The notes beneath the pieces were generated by a model. That model saw only the letters and a program-made list of their open reading frames with translations, made no database searches and had not been told where the DNA came from. A stretch of 6,675 nt of DNA from Planctomycetota bacterium (GTDB lineage: Bacteria > Planctomycetota > MHYJ01 > JACQXL01). Shown one piece after another: positions 5,331-6,675 of the stretch (position 1 is its first letter; the number at the start of each line of letters is the position of its first letter). The stretch spans positions 1 through 6,675 of the forward strand of contig JACQXL010000240.1 in NCBI GenBank assembly GCA_016208805.1, read 5' to 3'. The position numbers and the translations under genes were made by a program.

Positions 5331-5358
5331 TTGACAGGCCGGGAATTTATGTTATCAT
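5331..5358 (+). promoter_or_regulatory. Sigma70-like promoter of accA (near-leaderless)
   Basis: TTGACA (5331-5336) is a perfect -35 box, and TATCAT (5353-5358) matches the -10 consensus at 5 of 6 positions, with a 16-nt spacer. An A/T-rich stretch at about 5297-5315 could be an UP element. Transcription would begin around 5364-5366, only a few bases before the ATG at 5368. No Shine-Dalgarno is present, which fits a leaderless or very short-leader mRNA. Confidence 0.6.
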
Positions 5359-5367
5359 ACCGGACTT

Positions 5368-6351
5368 ATGGAAGATACCAATCATGGCTTGGACTTTGAA
5401 GCGCCGATAACGGCGCTGGAGCGCAAGATTGCCGAGCTGGAGAGTTTTTCCGCTATAGCCGAGGTGGACCTGTCCGAAGAAATCAAGAAACTGCGCACCC
5501 GGGCCGAGCGGCTCAAGACCGAAATCTACAAGAACCTCTCGCCCTGGCAGCGGGTCCTGCTGGCCCGGCATCCTTTGCGGCCGCCCGTCCAGTATTTTAT
5601 CAACCTTGCCTTTACCGATTTCGTGGAATTATACGGCGACCGCTGTTTCCGGGACGACCGGGCCATCCTGAGCGGGCCGGCCAAAATAGATGGCCAGGAG
5701 GTAATGTTGATAGCCACCCGTAAAGGCAAGACTACCCGTGAACGGTTGGCTTACAACTTCGGCAGTCCTCATCCGGAGGGTTACCGCAAGGCATTACTTA
5801 AGATGCAACTGGCGGCTAAATTCGGGTTGCCGATAATTAGTTTAATCAATACGCCGGGCGCTTATCCGGGTATCGGCGCCGAGGAACGGGGCCAGGCGCA
5901 TATTATCGCCAAATCCATCTTTGAGATGTCGCAACTGCGCGTTCCAATAATCTGTATTGTGGTAGGCGAGGGCGGCAGCGGCGGCGCGCTGGCCATCGGC
6001 GTGGGCGACCGGTTTGCCATCCTGGAAAACGCCTATTTCTCCGTTATCTCGCCTGAGGGCTGTGCGGCAATTCTCTGGAAGAACAGCAGTAAAGCCCCTG
6101 ATGCGGCTAAAGCGCTCAAACTTACTTCTAAAGACCTGAAGGAACTCGGTATTGTGGATGAGGTCATTCCTGAGCCGGTCGGCGGGGCGCACCGGGATTA
6201 CAAGACCACAGCCGAGAATATGAAACAATATATCCTGAAATGCCTGGCCGAACTGCGCCAAATTCCGATGGATACGCTTATCCAGCAACGTTACGAGAAA
6301 TACCGCAAGATAGGGAAGTTCGTGGAAAATAATAACCCCGCTTCCAAATAG
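5368..6351 (+). CDS. accA: Acetyl-CoA carboxylase carboxyltransferase, alpha subunit
   Basis: AccA, with AccD, transfers the carboxyl group from carboxybiotin to acetyl-CoA to make malonyl-CoA, the first committed step of fatty-acid synthesis in the cytoplasm. The 327-aa protein starts like the family (LDFEAPI at 8-14) and has a helical N-terminus. It then carries ELYGDRCFRDDRAI (87-100), INTPGAYPGIGAEERGQ (160-176), the oxyanion-hole glycine run GEGGSGGALAIGVGD (200-214) and VISPEGCAAILWK (226-238), followed by PEPVGGAHRD. The usual IDTPGA reads INTPGA (Asn161). It is free-standing, not fused to AccD, and accD is not in the window, so the partner must be encoded elsewhere. The ATG is only about 10 nt from the -10 box, with no ribosome-binding site. 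It is transcribed divergently from rsmE and is probably monocistronic, given the downstream hairpin. Confidence 0.97.
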   Translation: MEDTNHGLDFEAPITALERKIAELESFSAIAEVDLSEEIKKLRTRAERLKTEIYKNLSPWQRVLLARHPLRPPVQYFINLAFTDFVELYGDRCFRDDRAILSGPAKIDGQEVMLIATRKGKTTRERLAYNFGSPHPEGYRKALLKMQLAAKFGLPIISLINTPGAYPGIGAEERGQAHIIAKSIFEMSQLRVPIICIVVGEGGSGGALAIGVGDRFAILENAYFSVISPEGCAAILWKNSSKAPDAAKALKLTSKDLKELGIVDEVIPEPVGGAHRDYKTTAENMKQYILKCLAELRQIPMDTLIQQRYEKYRKIGKFVENNNPASK

Positions 6352-6380
6352 CGCCTATCTGAAAGCGGGGCTAATTTGTT
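6336..6380 (+). terminator. Candidate accA terminator hairpin overlapping the stop codon
   Basis: CCCCGCTT (6336-6343) and AAGCGGGG (6363-6370) form a perfect 8-bp GC-rich stem with a 19-nt loop that contains the accA stop codon. CTAATTTGTT follows, a weak T-rich tail. The long loop and interrupted T-run make this a moderate call. Confidence 0.5.
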
Positions 6381-6406
6381 AGGCTCTTCACGGATTTTAG
6401 TGGGTA

Positions 6407-6424
6407 ATGGCCCGTACGGGTCAT
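6407..6424. repeat. Second copy of the CCCGTACGGG palindrome
   Basis: GCCCGTACGGGT (6410-6421) is identical to 2750-2761, inside the radA-receiver palindrome. Here pairing extends to ATGG/TCAT (6407-6424) with one G-T wobble. A shared 12-mer in 6.7 kb is unlikely by chance; flanking sequence is not conserved between the copies. Confidence 0.5.
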
Positions 6425-6465
6425 CTCGTTCCGCCTATGTCGGATACGATAACAACACACCCCTA

Positions 6466-6544
6466 AATCCCCTCTTGATAGAGGGGACTTACCAGCCACC
6501 CGCCCGAACGCCGTCAGGCGGGCGGGAATCCCCTCTAATAAGAG
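6466..6544. repeat. Nested hairpins: CCCCTCT repeats enclosing a GC-rich palindrome
   Basis: AATCCCCTCT occurs at 6466-6475 and again at 6527-6536, each followed by an AT-rich step and AGAG. The first copy forms a hairpin CCCCTC (6469-6474)/GAGGGG (6481-6486). Between the copies lies CCCGCCC (6499-6505)/GGGCGGG (6520-6526) with a 14-nt loop. With the palindrome at 6407-6424, this accounts for most of the non-coding stretch between accA and the IS end. I see no gene or RNA in it. Confidence 0.55.
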
Positions 6545-6675
6545 CCTATCCGAAAACCTTGATACCAGCACCGCGATACGTAATTAAACCACAGACAAAA
6601 TGAAGTAATCCAATATAATTCTCCGCTTTCTTTTCCCAACGAATAAGGATACGGCGAAACCGATTCAACCAACTA
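6541..6675 (-). mobile_element. Insertion sequence, transposase-3' end only (continues beyond window)
   Basis: A transposase C-terminus runs off the right edge, and its stop codon lies in AGAGCCTATCCGAAAACC (6541-6558). That position, overlapping the transposase stop, is typical of an IS terminal inverted repeat. The boundary is inferred, because the opposite end is outside the window. Confidence 0.6.
6546..6674 (-). CDS. IS4/IS5-type transposase, C-terminal fragment (partial at window edge)
   Basis: In frame from 6674 down to TAG at 6546-6548, 42 residues begin SWLNRFRRILIRWEKKAENY and continue IGLLHFVCGLITYRG. The pattern WLNRFRR-L-RWEKK-ENY-LLHF is the typical end of IS5-group DDE transposases, just after the catalytic glutamate region, which would lie beyond 6675. 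The fragment has no internal stop or frameshift, so the visible part looks intact. Whether the whole transposase is functional cannot be told. It is read toward accA, whose 3' end is about 195 bp away. Confidence 0.8.
   Translation of the reverse strand, partial: SWLNRFRRILIRWEKKAENYIGLLHFVCGLITYRGAGIKVFG

Overview
The window comes from a bacterial chromosome of balanced to slightly GC-rich composition. It is mostly housekeeping genes, set among an unusually dense collection of short repeats and hairpin elements. The lineage cannot be fixed from sequence alone. A free-standing AccA, a WbpA-type nucleotide-sugar dehydrogenase, an orphan double-receiver protein and CACAGAT / CCACGAA intergenic repeats suggest an environmental Gram-negative bacterium, perhaps Planctomycetota, Omnitrophota or a similar group. 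That placement is inference.

Layout. At the left edge (1-498, +) is the 3' part of a tail-fibre-like gene. It converges on a block of four minus-strand genes read from 5105 down to 576: rsmE (16S rRNA m3U methyltransferase), radA (recombination/repair ATPase), a response regulator made of two receiver domains, and a UDP-N-acetylhexosamine 6-dehydrogenase. The last three have ribosome-binding sites. Each of the three junctions inside the block carries a CACAGAT-type repeat touching or containing the upstream stop codon. The rsmE-radA gap (about 200 bp) is filled with nested inverted repeats. Divergent from rsmE is accA (5368-6351, +), with a sigma70-like promoter so close to its ATG that the mRNA should be nearly leaderless.

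Mobile DNA. Between rsmE and accA lies a 146-bp MITE-like element with 18-bp perfect terminal inverted repeats, a flanking 6-bp GTATTA duplication, and a second palindromic repeat nested inside. Removing it in silico joins a candidate -35/-10 pair to the rsmE start codon, so its insertion may have rewired rsmE expression. After accA come a hairpin terminator and about 200 bp of non-coding repeats. At the right edge is the C-terminal end of an IS4/IS5-type transposase on the minus strand, with a candidate IS end.

Overall judgement. There is no defence system, CRISPR array, toxin-antitoxin pair, biosynthetic cluster or RNA gene that I can support. What merits a second look is the repeats: how they relate to gene ends, how they supply coding sequence, and how one sits in a promoter.
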